DNA from: JBKQHQ01 sp052148715
GTDB taxonomy: Bacteria > Pseudomonadota > Alphaproteobacteria > Rhizobiales > Xanthobacteraceae
DNA length: 22,877 nucleotides
Direction: 5' to 3'
Assembly: GCA_052148715.1 (NCBI GenBank)
Contig: JBKQHQ010000267.1
Location: 1 to 22,877 of the forward strand
In this document: in pieces, positions 1 through 7,250 of the stretch
Position numbering within the stretch: position 1 is the first letter of the stretch
How the letters are laid out: each line of letters opens with the position of its first letter
Position numbers and translations under genes: made by a program
Notes under the pieces: generated by a model
Database searches by the model: none
Seen by the model: the letters and a program-made list of their open reading frames with translations, nothing else
What the model was told of the DNA's origin: nothing

Positions 1-1099
1 CGATAACCTCGCCGACATTGGCCTGCACCCCGCGGTAATCCTTGGTGCCCGAGGCTTCGACGGCTTTGAGCAAGAGCCCCGCAATGAAGTCGAGCTTGAC
101 GGCAAGCCGCGTACAGCCGTGGACGACGAAGCGCGGCAGGAACCCGGTGCGCGGGAAGAAATTGTTGGCTTTTTCCAGATCGCCGTAAACGAAGACGTTC
201 TCCCAGGGCACCAGAACCTTGTCGAGAATGAACACGGCGTCGTTCTCGTCGATCCGGCTCGACAGCGGATAATCGAACGGGCTGCCCATCGCGGTCGACG
301 TCATCTCGTAGGACGTGCGGCAGATGAATTTCACGCCGGGTGCATTGGTCGGCACCATGAACACCACGGCGAATTTTTTGTCCTGCACCGGGATGAGGCC
401 GTGATGCGCCACGAAGGTGTAATTGGTGAGGACCGAGCCGGTGGCCACCACCTTGGCGCCGGAGACGATGATGCCGGCGTCGGTCTCCTTTTCCACGTGG
501 CAGCAAACGTCGCCGACCTCGTTCGGCGGCCGGTCGCGGTCGATCGGCGGATGAATGATGGCGTGATTGATGAACGGCACGCGCTCCTGGCTGTATTTGT
601 ACCAGCGGCGCGCGTTCTCCTGATAGGGATCGTAGAAATCGGCATTGGCGCCGAGGGTTCCCAGGAACGCGGCCTTGTAGTCGGGGGCGCGGCCGAGCCA
701 GCCGTAGGTCAGCTTGGCCCATTCGGCGATGGCGTCGCGGCCGGCGATCATCTCGTCAACCGTCTTCGGCGCCTTGAAGAAGGCGTGCGTCATGCCGCCG
801 TTGCCGGTCTCAGTGGGCAGCAGGAGCTTGTGCTTGCGCTTGGGGTCGTGCAGCGCGTCGTAGAGGCGCGCGACCATCCTCGCCGTATTGCGAAACGCCG
901 GATGCCGGGTCACGTCCTTGACCCGCTTGCCGTAGATGTAGACCTCGCGGCCGTCGGACAGCGACGCCAGGTATTCGGCGCCGGTCTGCGGCGCCGCGAC
1001 CGAAACGTTGCCGACCGTGTCCGCGCGCGCCGCGAACGCCAGCGCGTCAGCGGGTTCGTGCGCTTTGTCGCCCGCTTTGGTCCTTGTCTTGGCTACCAT
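1..1099 (-). CDS. HpaB-type flavin-dependent aromatic monooxygenase, oxygenase component (partial, 3' end outside window)
   Basis: This is a class D flavin monooxygenase related to 4-hydroxyphenylacetate 3-hydroxylase, which hydroxylates a phenolic ring using reduced FAD supplied by a separate reductase. I translated the minus strand from the ATG at 1099, which has GGGAGG just upstream, and read 366 codons open to the window edge. The family is usually about 480-520 residues, so the C-terminal quarter or so is missing. Family-typical stretches are GAEYLASL with REVYIYG (residues 40-57), the HPAFRNTARMVARLYDALHDP region (66-86) and INHAIIHPPIDRDRP (177-191), which lies in the substrate- and flavin-binding part of known HpaB proteins. 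It is preceded by palindromes matching those before the adjacent iclR gene, so it is probably in the same regulon. No HpaC-like reductase is in the window. The exact phenolic substrate cannot be assigned. Confidence 0.9.
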   Translation of the reverse strand, partial: MVAKTRTKAGDKAHEPADALAFAARADTVGNVSVAAPQTGAEYLASLSDGREVYIYGKRVKDVTRHPAFRNTARMVARLYDALHDPKRKHKLLLPTETGNGGMTHAFFKAPKTVDEMIAGRDAIAEWAKLTYGWLGRAPDYKAAFLGTLGANADFYDPYQENARRWYKYSQERVPFINHAIIHPPIDRDRPPNEVGDVCCHVEKETDAGIIVSGAKVVATGSVLTNYTFVAHHGLIPVQDKKFAVVFMVPTNAPGVKFICRTSYEMTSTAMGSPFDYPLSSRIDENDAVFILDKVLVPWENVFVYGDLEKANNFFPRTGFLPRFVVHGCTRLAVKLDFIAGLLLKAVEASGTKDYRGVQANVGEVI

Positions 1100-1123
1100 G
1101 GCATCCTCCCGTTGCTCCAATTG

Positions 1124-1158
1124 TTGTTCGAATATCGAACTTTGTGCGATTTGCGAAC
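1124..1158. promoter_or_regulatory. Putative paired IclR-family operator upstream of the hpaB-like gene
   Basis: TTGTTCGAATATCGAACTT at 1124-1142 is a near-perfect inverted repeat with core GTTCGAATATCGAAC. A weaker copy, GTGCGATTTGCGAAC, follows at 1144-1158, with centres 18 bp apart. Read on the minus strand, the weaker copy is GTTCGCAAATCGCAC, which differs at two positions from the GTTCGATAATCGCAC site I recall for PcaR/PcaU-type IclR regulators. It sits 25 bp before the hpaB-like start, where a regulator could activate or block transcription. Binding by the neighbouring IclR protein is inferred. Confidence 0.7.
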
Positions 1159-1208
1159 ACGATACGGCGGGCCCCGCCGGAACGCAAGCGCCCGCCGCCC
1201 GCCGCCGG

Positions 1209-2030
1209 TCACGCGAACGCGGGCGCGATCTGCGCCGCGATCCGCTGCAGCTCGGGCAGAAAGGTCGCCCGCATCTCATTGCGCGTCGTGCGCGACGCAT
1301 GGGTGCTCAGGGTGAGCCCGGCGACGACCTGGCCCTGCCGGTCCACCAGCGGGACCGCGAGCGCGCGCAAGCCGCGCTCGAGCTCCTCGTCGACGATCGA
1401 GAAACCCTGCTCGTGGTCGGCGCGGATGCGGTCCAACAGGGCTTGCAGATCGGTGATCGTGTAGGGCGTCAGCGGCTCGATCCGCGCCGACTTCAAGCGC
1501 CGCCAGATCTCGTCATCGTCAAGGAAGCCGAGCTGCACGCGGCCCATGGCGGTGTGGAAGGCCGGAAGTCGGCTCCCCACCGTAATGGCCATCGACATGA
1601 TCCGGCGGGCCGGAACCCGCGCCACATAGACCACCTCGGTCTCCTCCAGGATCGATGCCGAGCAGGTTTCGTGGATGCGCTCACTCAGCTCGCGCATCAG
1701 CGGCAGCGCCCGCTCGATCCAGCTCTGCGTTGCCAAATAGGCAAAGCCGAGCCGCAGGATGGTGGCGGATAGGGAGAAGTCGCGGCCGCTCTGCTCGACA
1801 TAACCGAGCTGCGTCAGCGTGTGCAGGATGCGGCGGGCCGTGGCGCGCGACAGGTTCACCGCGGCGGCCGCCTCCGACAACGTCATGGTCGTTCGCTCCT
1901 TGCCGAAGGCGCCCAGCACCGCGAGCCCTTTGGCCAAGGTGGTCATGAACTCCTTGTCGGCCGGTTGTTGCCGCTGCTGCGGGGAACGGCCGCCCGCCGG
2001 CTGCGGCAGGCCGCGCTGCGCGATTGACAT
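1209..2030 (-). CDS. IclR-family transcriptional regulator (PcaR/PcaU/PobR-like)
   Basis: This is a DNA-binding regulator of the kind that controls aromatic catabolism in response to a pathway metabolite. An N-terminal winged helix-turn-helix lies at about residues 30-90 (TLSEAAAAVNLSRATARRIL is the helix-turn-helix core), followed by the IclR effector domain at about 100-270. The stretch VDEELERGLRALAVPLVD (213-230) is typical of the PcaR/PcaU/PobR branch. The start at 2030 gives 273 residues, a normal family length. An upstream in-frame ATG at 2087 is less likely because it lies inside the operator palindrome. The first 28 residues are a Q/R-rich tail of unknown role. The gene is divergent from the substrate-binding-protein gene and points the same way as the hpaB-like gene, 109 bp away. 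It is probably autoregulated through the 2052-2087 sites. Confidence 0.9.
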   Translation of the reverse strand: MSIAQRGLPQPAGGRSPQQRQQPADKEFMTTLAKGLAVLGAFGKERTTMTLSEAAAAVNLSRATARRILHTLTQLGYVEQSGRDFSLSATILRLGFAYLATQSWIERALPLMRELSERIHETCSASILEETEVVYVARVPARRIMSMAITVGSRLPAFHTAMGRVQLGFLDDDEIWRRLKSARIEPLTPYTITDLQALLDRIRADHEQGFSIVDEELERGLRALAVPLVDRQGQVVAGLTLSTHASRTTRNEMRATFLPELQRIAAQIAPAFA

Positions 2031-2051
2031 CAGCCAAATGCCTTCTACAAT

Positions 2052-2087
2052 GGTCGATATACGAACGCTTGTTCGATAATCGAACAA
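2052..2087. promoter_or_regulatory. Putative paired IclR-family operator in the iclR / substrate-binding-protein intergenic region
   Basis: TTGTTCGATAATCGAACAA at 2069-2087 is a perfect 9-1-9 palindrome. Its 15-bp core differs at one position from the PcaR-type site GTTCGATAATCGCAC that I recall. A degenerate copy, GGTCGATATACGAAC (12/15 to the core), lies at 2052-2066, with centres 19 bp apart, about two helical turns. The pair lies between divergent genes and could control both iclR and the 2192-5555 genes. Confidence 0.75.
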
Positions 2088-2191
2088 ATTGCCGATCCGG
2101 TCAAGAGCAAGAAGCCGGCGGCTGGGAAGGAATTTTTATGCGCGTCCACGCCGGTCGGTGCGGGCGCGCCGGACCCCAGGGAGGAACCACG

Positions 2192-3517
2192 ATGCCCAAG
2201 TCGCATCGCGCCAATACGCGCGTCACCCGTCGTACCTTCATCACGAGCTCCGCCGCAGCCGGCACCGCGCTGATCGCGACGCCGGTCTTTGCGCCTGCGG
2301 TGCATGCGGCGAAGACGCTCAAGCTCGGCTATGTGAGCCCGCAAACCGGGCCGCTTGCCGCTTTTGCGGAAGCCGACAACTTCGTCATCGCGAGCTTCCT
2401 CGATACGGTGAAGGGCGGCATCAAGATTGGCGATGCATCCTATCCGGTCGAGGTCATCGTCAAGGACAGCCAGTCCAATCCGAGCCGCGCCTCCGATGTC
2501 GCGCGCGATCTGATCCTGTCTTCCAAAGTGGATCTGATGCTCGTTGCCTCGACGCCGGAGACCACCAACCCGGTGTCGACCCAATGCGAGGTGGAGGAGA
2601 CGCCGTGCATCTCCACGGTGGCGCCGTGGCAGCCCTATTTCATCGGCCGGCAAGCGAATCCGGGCGATCCGGCGAGCTGGAAGCCGTTCAACTACACCTA
2701 TCATTTCTTCTGGGGTCTCGAAGACGTGATCGCGGTGTTCACGAATATGTGGGGACAACTGGCGACCAACAAATCGGTCGGCGGCTTGTTTCCCAATGAC
2801 GGCGACGGCAACGCCTGGGGCGACAAGCAGGTCGGCTTCCCCCCGGTGCTCGACAAGCTCGGCTACAAGCTAACCGATCCCGGCCGCTATCAGAACCTCA
2901 GCGATAATTTCACCGCTCAAATCTCGGCATTCAAGCGCGAGAACTGCGAGATCGTCACCGGCGTCGTGATCCCGCCCGATTTCACCACGTTCTGGAACCA
3001 GGCGAATCAGCAAGGGTTCAAGCCGAAGATCGCTTCCGTCGGCAAGGCGCTGCTGTTTCCGGTCGCGCTCGAGGCGCTCGGCAAGAACGGCAACAACCTC
3101 TCCTCGGAGGTCTGGTGGACGCCGAGCCATCCGTTCAAATCGTCGCTCAGCGGGCAATCGGCCAAACAGATTGCCGATGCCTATGCGCAAGCGACCAAGA
3201 AGCAGTGGACGCAGCCGATCGGCTTCGTGCACGCGCTGTTCGAGGTCGCAGTCGACGTGCTCAAGCGCTCGGGCGACAAGGGTGACGGCAAGGCGGTCGC
3301 CGCCGCCATCGCGGCGACCAACCTCGACACCATCGTCGGCCATCTGCAATGGGGAAATACCAGCCTGCCCCCGTTCGCGCAGAAGAACATCGCCAAGACG
3401 CCGCTGGTCGGCGGGCAATGGCGACTGCGCGACGGCGCGAAATACGAGATCATCATCACCGACAACAAGACCGCGCCGCAGATTCCGGTCGCCGGCAAGA
3501 TGGAGCCGATCGTCTAG
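2192..3517 (+). CDS. ABC transporter substrate-binding protein, LivK/Peripla_BP_6 type, Tat-exported
   Basis: This is a type I periplasmic binding protein of the branched-chain amino acid family (441 aa). In soil alphaproteobacteria such proteins often bind aromatic acids instead of amino acids. The N-terminus carries a twin-arginine signal, TRRTFITSS, then a hydrophobic stretch ending near AVHAA, after which the mature fold begins with LKLGYVSPQTGPLAAFAEAD. The chosen ATG at 2192 follows GGGAGGAA. An in-frame ATG at 2138 also has a good Shine-Dalgarno sequence (GGAAGGAA) and would add 18 residues, so the start is not certain. It is the first gene of a rightward set with the LLM monooxygenase and hydrolase genes and lies just after the paired palindromes. 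No permease or ATPase gene is nearby, so the transporter partner is elsewhere or the protein has a sensing role. The ligand is not identifiable. Confidence 0.9.
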   Translation: MPKSHRANTRVTRRTFITSSAAAGTALIATPVFAPAVHAAKTLKLGYVSPQTGPLAAFAEADNFVIASFLDTVKGGIKIGDASYPVEVIVKDSQSNPSRASDVARDLILSSKVDLMLVASTPETTNPVSTQCEVEETPCISTVAPWQPYFIGRQANPGDPASWKPFNYTYHFFWGLEDVIAVFTNMWGQLATNKSVGGLFPNDGDGNAWGDKQVGFPPVLDKLGYKLTDPGRYQNLSDNFTAQISAFKRENCEIVTGVVIPPDFTTFWNQANQQGFKPKIASVGKALLFPVALEALGKNGNNLSSEVWWTPSHPFKSSLSGQSAKQIADAYAQATKKQWTQPIGFVHALFEVAVDVLKRSGDKGDGKAVAAAIAATNLDTIVGHLQWGNTSLPPFAQKNIAKTPLVGGQWRLRDGAKYEIIITDNKTAPQIPVAGKMEPIV

Positions 3518-3609
3518 CCGGCCCGGCGGAGCGACTTGTGATCGAGCGCCGGGCGTTGGGCGCACGGCGCGATCCGATGAAAACGAACGGAAGCCCGAAG
3601 GAGCAGCAA

Positions 3610-4779
3610 ATGAGCGGCAATGTGCGTTTCAACTTCATGCACTTTCTGCCCTACGTGCACCTGCCGGAAAACCACAAGGAGTTCCGTTCGCTGTGGGTGA
3701 ATTTCCCGAACAAATACTATGACCCCGAGCGTGGTCATGCGCTCTATCAGCGCTACCTGTCGGAGCTCGTTCTGGCCGACACGCTGGGTTTCGACGCCAT
3801 CGTCGTCAACGAGCATCACAACACCGCCTACAGCATGATGGCGGCGCCGAACCTGATCGCGGCGGCGATCATTCCGCAGACCAAGAACGCCCGGATTTGC
3901 GTGTGGGGAACGCCGCCCAATCTCGAATATCCGAATCGGCTGGCCGAGGAATACGCCATGCTCGACGTGCTGTCGCAAGGGCGGCTCGAGGTGGCGTTCC
4001 CGCTCGGAACCGGCATGGAATATTGGGCGAACCCGATCAATCCGGCGACCGCGCGCGAGCGCCACAAGGAATCGATTGCCATCGTGCTGCAGGCTTGGAC
4101 CAAGGACGGGCCGACCCAGTACTACGGCGACTTCTACACCTACCGTTTCCTCAATCCGTGGCCGCGGCCCTATCAGAAGCCGCATCCGCCCTGTTACATC
4201 GTCGGCACCGGCAGTCCCGAGACGGTGGAGCTCGCCGCCGAGCTCGGCTTCGGTTATTCGGCGGTGTTCGTCACCAAGCAACGGGCGCTCGAGCTCAATC
4301 GCAAGCTGCGCGAGCGGGCGGCGAGCTTTGGCCATCAGATCCGGCCTGACCAGCTGCCGCTCGGGGTCATTGCCTACGTGGCCGAGACCAAGGAGAAGGC
4401 CGAGGCGGAGGCGGTCGAGCACATCCGCTATTTCTTCGAGGACGCGCTGCGCACCACGCCGGAGTTCCTCGCTCCTCCGGGCTACCTCTCGGTCGAGCAG
4501 CTCAAGGCGCGCGCCGCCTTGGCCGACAAGCTGCACGGCACGTTCAACTTCGACGCCATCAACGAGGCGTTTTTTGTTGCGGTGGGCAGCCCCGATCAGG
4601 TGGTCAACCAGCTCGGCGAGTGGGGCGAGATGATGGGCACGAACCATTTCAACATTCTCGGCGCGATCGGCAACATGCCGCACTGGAAGGTCGTGAAGAA
4701 CCTCAGCTTCCTCGCCGAGGAGGTGATCCCGCGCATGCGCGCCACGGCTCCGGTCGCGCAGCGGGCCGCGGCCGAGTAG
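3610..4779 (+). CDS. LLM-class (luciferase-like) flavin-dependent monooxygenase
   Basis: This is a TIM-barrel enzyme of the bacterial luciferase family (389 aa), which uses reduced FMN or F420 and oxygen for oxidations that can include ring opening or C-S, C-N and C-C cleavage. The sequence shows the family's N-terminal strand (VRFNFMHFLP), LADTLGFDAIVVNEHH (55-70) and RLAEEYAMLDVLSQGRLEVAFPLG (about 110-133), a typical LLM block around the flavin site. Later, CYIVGTGSPETVELAAELGFGY fits the phosphate-binding part of the barrel. The start at 3610 follows AAGGAGCAG; a start at 3577 is possible. It lies 92 bp after the substrate-binding-protein gene and 11 bp before the hydrolase gene, suggesting an operon. 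F420 use cannot be excluded, but the Hyphomicrobiales-like context makes FMN more likely. The substrate is unknown. Confidence 0.88.
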   Translation: MSGNVRFNFMHFLPYVHLPENHKEFRSLWVNFPNKYYDPERGHALYQRYLSELVLADTLGFDAIVVNEHHNTAYSMMAAPNLIAAAIIPQTKNARICVWGTPPNLEYPNRLAEEYAMLDVLSQGRLEVAFPLGTGMEYWANPINPATARERHKESIAIVLQAWTKDGPTQYYGDFYTYRFLNPWPRPYQKPHPPCYIVGTGSPETVELAAELGFGYSAVFVTKQRALELNRKLRERAASFGHQIRPDQLPLGVIAYVAETKEKAEAEAVEHIRYFFEDALRTTPEFLAPPGYLSVEQLKARAALADKLHGTFNFDAINEAFFVAVGSPDQVVNQLGEWGEMMGTNHFNILGAIGNMPHWKVVKNLSFLAEEVIPRMRATAPVAQRAAAE

Positions 4780-4790
4780 GGGAGGCATCG

Positions 4791-5555
4791 ATGGCCGATT
4801 TTCAGCGCGAGACCCACACCATCAACGGCGTCACGACGGTGGTGCTCACCGCCGGCCGCGGCGAGCCGCTGGTCTTCCTGCACGGCGCCGGCACCTTCCA
4901 CGGCTTTGAGTTCGCCAAGCCGTGGGCCGAGAAATTCCGCGTCGTCATTCCATACCATCCGGGTTTTGGCGAATCCGGCGACGATCCGGTCATGACCGAT
5001 CTGCACGACTACGTCATGCATTACGTCGAGCTGTTCGATACGCTCGGCCTCGACCGGGTGCGCCTCGTTGGCTTCTCGCTCGGCGGCTATCTGGCGGCGA
5101 AATTTGCCATGGAGCACGGCCATCGCGTCCACAGGTTGGTCCTGGTGGGCCCCGCCGGCCTGCGCGATGACAAGCATCCGACGCGCGACGTCTTGGCGCT
5201 GCCGCCCGAGCAGATTCCGGCCATGCTGGTCACCAATTTCGAGGTGATCCGGCCGCATCTGCCGACCAAGCCGGATCTCGATTTCATGGGCGACCGCTAT
5301 CGCGAGATGACGACCGTCGCGCGGCTCTTGTGGGAGCGCCCGTGGGATCCGAAGATGCCGCGCTATCTGCACCGCCTGACAATGCCGACGCTGCTGGTCT
5401 GGGGCGAGGACGATCAGCTTGTTCCCTGGCAGCAGGCGGAGACGTGGCGGCGCTTCATCCCCAAGGCGGATATCAAGATCTTCAAGGGCGCCGGCCATCT
5501 CGTTCTTGACGAGACGCGGGAGGCCGTCAGCGCCGTGCAAAGCTTCCTGACATGA
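4791..5555 (+). CDS. Alpha/beta hydrolase (meta-cleavage-product-hydrolase-like)
   Basis: This is a small alpha/beta hydrolase (254 aa) with a complete visible triad: Ser96 in GFSLGG, Asp208 in WGEDDQLVP and His236 in GAGHLVLDE. The HGAG motif (31-34) supplies the oxyanion hole. Lid helices fall around residues 120-190. Size and motif layout match C-C bond hydrolases and esterases of aromatic pathways, but lactonase or general esterase activity is also possible. The ATG at 4791 follows GGGGAGG and lies 11 bp after the LLM stop, so the two are probably co-translated. In context it would act on the product of one of the two flavin monooxygenases. This is inference from gene order, not a known pathway match. 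Confidence 0.88.
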   Translation: MADFQRETHTINGVTTVVLTAGRGEPLVFLHGAGTFHGFEFAKPWAEKFRVVIPYHPGFGESGDDPVMTDLHDYVMHYVELFDTLGLDRVRLVGFSLGGYLAAKFAMEHGHRVHRLVLVGPAGLRDDKHPTRDVLALPPEQIPAMLVTNFEVIRPHLPTKPDLDFMGDRYREMTTVARLLWERPWDPKMPRYLHRLTMPTLLVWGEDDQLVPWQQAETWRRFIPKADIKIFKGAGHLVLDETREAVSAVQSFLT

Positions 5556-5792
5556 GAGCTGTGCGAAGGACCGGGTGGGCCGATATGCCCACGAAGGAAA
5601 TGGGAAAGGGAAAAGGCCGCGAGAAGCTTGTTCAGGGCAAATCTGCCGGCCGCGTTGAAATTAAAGCCCACAAGGCTAGGCAGGCGTGATCAATGCGACT
5701 ATCCTAAAACTGCGGCCGACATGATCCGGGTCGTCACCAAAAAGATGAAACCGGGCACGGCCCGACCGTCAACCATCTTCGGGAGGACTTTC

Positions 5793-6989
5793 ATGCGAAG
5801 ACGTGAACTGCTGAAATACGCGGCCGCGACGGCTGTCGCCGTCCCGTTCGTCCTGCGCAGCGCGAGCGCTGCGGACCCACTCAAGATCGGCTTGGTCGGG
5901 CCGAAGACCGGACCGCTCGCCCCGGGCGCGGCGACCACGCACTTCCCTGGCTTCAAGCTCTGGGCGAAGGAGGTCAATGACCGCGGCGGGCTTAAGCTCA
6001 AGGACGGCCCGCGCAAGGTCGAGCTCATCGAGTACGACGACCGCACCCAACCGCCGGAGACCATCAAGGCCGTGGAACGCCTCGCCACGGTGGACAAGGC
6101 GGACTTCATCATGCCGGTCTATGCGACCGGCTTCAACCTCGCCGTTGCCCCGGTATTCGCCAAGTACGGCTATCCGTTGATCCCCATCGCCTGTATCACC
6201 GATCAGGTCGACGCGCTGATCAAGAAATACGACAACTTCTTCTTGTTCAACGGCACGACCACGGCCTACGCCACGACCGCTATCGCCACGCTGAAGAAAT
6301 TGAAGGATGGCGGCCAGATCGGCAACAAGGTCGCGGTGGTCAACGTCGCCGACGACTTCGGTATCGAGCTCGCCAATGCCGGCCGCCCGCTGTTCAAGGC
6401 GGCCGGGTTCGACATCGTGTACGACAAGTCGTACCCACTCGGCACCCAGGATCTGGCGCCGGTGGTGAAGGCCGCCAAGGCGGCGAGCCCGGATGCGTTC
6501 GTGGCGTGGTCCTACCCGCCGGATACCTTTGGGCTGTTGGACCAGGCTAAGATCGAAGGCTTGAACGTGAAGGCCTATTACAGTGCGGTGGGAACGGCGT
6601 TCCCGGGCTTCCAGCAGAAATACGGCGCGCTCGCCGAGAACGTGCTGGGCCTCGGCGGCATCAAGAGCACGCCCGAGCTCGACGCCTGGTACAAGACGCA
6701 CAAGGACGTGACCGGTGTTGACGCGGACTACGGCGGCAGCCCGTTCTACTATGCGATGCTGCAGATCCTTACCCAGACGGTCGAAACCATCGGCTCGATG
6801 GATCTGAAGGCGATCACCGCGCATATCAAGGCGAACAAGTTCAAGACCATCGTCGGCGAGCTCGACATCCGGAACCAGAAGCTCGACAAGATCTGGACCG
6901 TCGGCCAGTGGCAGAACGGCAAGTTCATCGCCGTGGACGGCGTCGGCTTCACCGAGTTCGCGCCGGTCAATCTGAAGACCTGGGCCTAA
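5793..6989 (+). CDS. ABC transporter substrate-binding protein, LivK type, Tat-exported (second copy type)
   Basis: This is a second type I periplasmic binding protein (398 aa), clearly different in sequence from the one at 2192. It begins MRRRELLKYAAATAVAVPF, a twin-arginine signal cleaved near RSASAAD, followed by LKIGLVGPKTGPLAPGA, the usual first strand of Peripla_BP_6 proteins. The ATG at 5793 follows GGGAGGA. It lies 237 bp after the hydrolase gene and so may have its own promoter. No membrane or ATPase component follows. Its stop codon is followed by a partly duplicated copy of its own last codons (6999-7016). Ligand unknown, though the neighbouring genes suggest an aromatic or carboxylic compound. 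Confidence 0.9.
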   Translation: MRRRELLKYAAATAVAVPFVLRSASAADPLKIGLVGPKTGPLAPGAATTHFPGFKLWAKEVNDRGGLKLKDGPRKVELIEYDDRTQPPETIKAVERLATVDKADFIMPVYATGFNLAVAPVFAKYGYPLIPIACITDQVDALIKKYDNFFLFNGTTTAYATTAIATLKKLKDGGQIGNKVAVVNVADDFGIELANAGRPLFKAAGFDIVYDKSYPLGTQDLAPVVKAAKAASPDAFVAWSYPPDTFGLLDQAKIEGLNVKAYYSAVGTAFPGFQQKYGALAENVLGLGGIKSTPELDAWYKTHKDVTGVDADYGGSPFYYAMLQILTQTVETIGSMDLKAITAHIKANKFKTIVGELDIRNQKLDKIWTVGQWQNGKFIAVDGVGFTEFAPVNLKTWA

Positions 6990-7016
6990 GCACTGCGCTT
7001 GAAGATCTGGGTCTGA
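6972..7016 (+). repeat. Imperfect tandem copy of the substrate-binding-protein gene end
   Basis: The last six codons of the gene, including the stop (6972-6989, reading LKTWA-stop), recur at 6999-7016 with 14 of 18 bases matching, and the second copy reads LKIWV-stop. This suggests a remnant of a duplicated or recombined gene end. Confidence 0.6.
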
Positions 7017-7022
7017 CGGCAT

Positions 7023-7055
7023 TCATTCCGGGGTTCAGCCTGAGCCCCGGGATGA
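7023..7055. repeat. REP-like palindrome (single hairpin)
   Basis: TCATTCCGGGGTTC (7023-7036) pairs with GAGCCCCGGGATGA (7042-7055) over 14 positions, two of them G-U, with the 5-base loop AGCCT. The TCAT..CCGGGG / CCCCGG..ATGA ends resemble the arms of the larger palindromic element at 8515-8636. With no T-run it is more likely a REP-type repeat than a terminator. Confidence 0.6.
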
Positions 7056-7057
7056 AG

Positions 7058-7111
7058 TTGCGCAACGGCGCGAAATACGAGATCATCCCCGCCGACAACA
7101 ACAAGGCGGCA
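7058..7111 (+). pseudogene. Remnant of the 3' part of a substrate-binding-protein gene
   Basis: In one frame this reads LRNGAKYEIIPADNNKAA, matching LRDGAKYEIIITDNKTAP near the C-terminus of the binding protein encoded at 2192-3517 (bases 3425-3481). Over the first 42 bases, 37 match, including a 23-base exact run at 7065-7087. No start, signal peptide or upstream body of such a gene remains here, so it is a gene fossil. It lies upstream of the beta-propeller gene and has no evident function. Confidence 0.65.
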
Positions 7112-7250
7112 CGCAGGGTCCTGTCGCGGATGCGGCGGGGTCGTCGCCTAAATCAGGAGGCCCTTGGTAGTCGATACCAAAAAACGTCTCCGAAAAGCAT
7201 CTCTCGCAGCAAACAATAACTATGCCTTTGGCCTAAGGGAGGAGAAAATA

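Noticed and set aside
119..1315. 398-codon plus-strand open frame over the hpaB-like gene
   Set aside because: No family features, and it also overlaps the IclR 3' end; the minus frame matches HpaB along its whole length.
2028..2087. IclR start at 2087
   Set aside because: The ATG lies within the perfect operator palindrome, and the added residues are not typical of the family; 2030 preferred.
3514..4788. 424-codon open frame on the minus strand opposite the LLM gene
   Set aside because: Arginine/leucine/histidine-rich shadow typical of high-GC DNA; the plus strand encodes a clear LLM monooxygenase.
5769..7022. 417-codon minus-strand open frame opposite the second SBP gene
   Set aside because: Shadow frame; the plus strand encodes a Tat signal and complete SBP.
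7023..7055. Terminator for the second SBP gene
   Set aside because: No T-run follows and the ends match a REP-like repeat.
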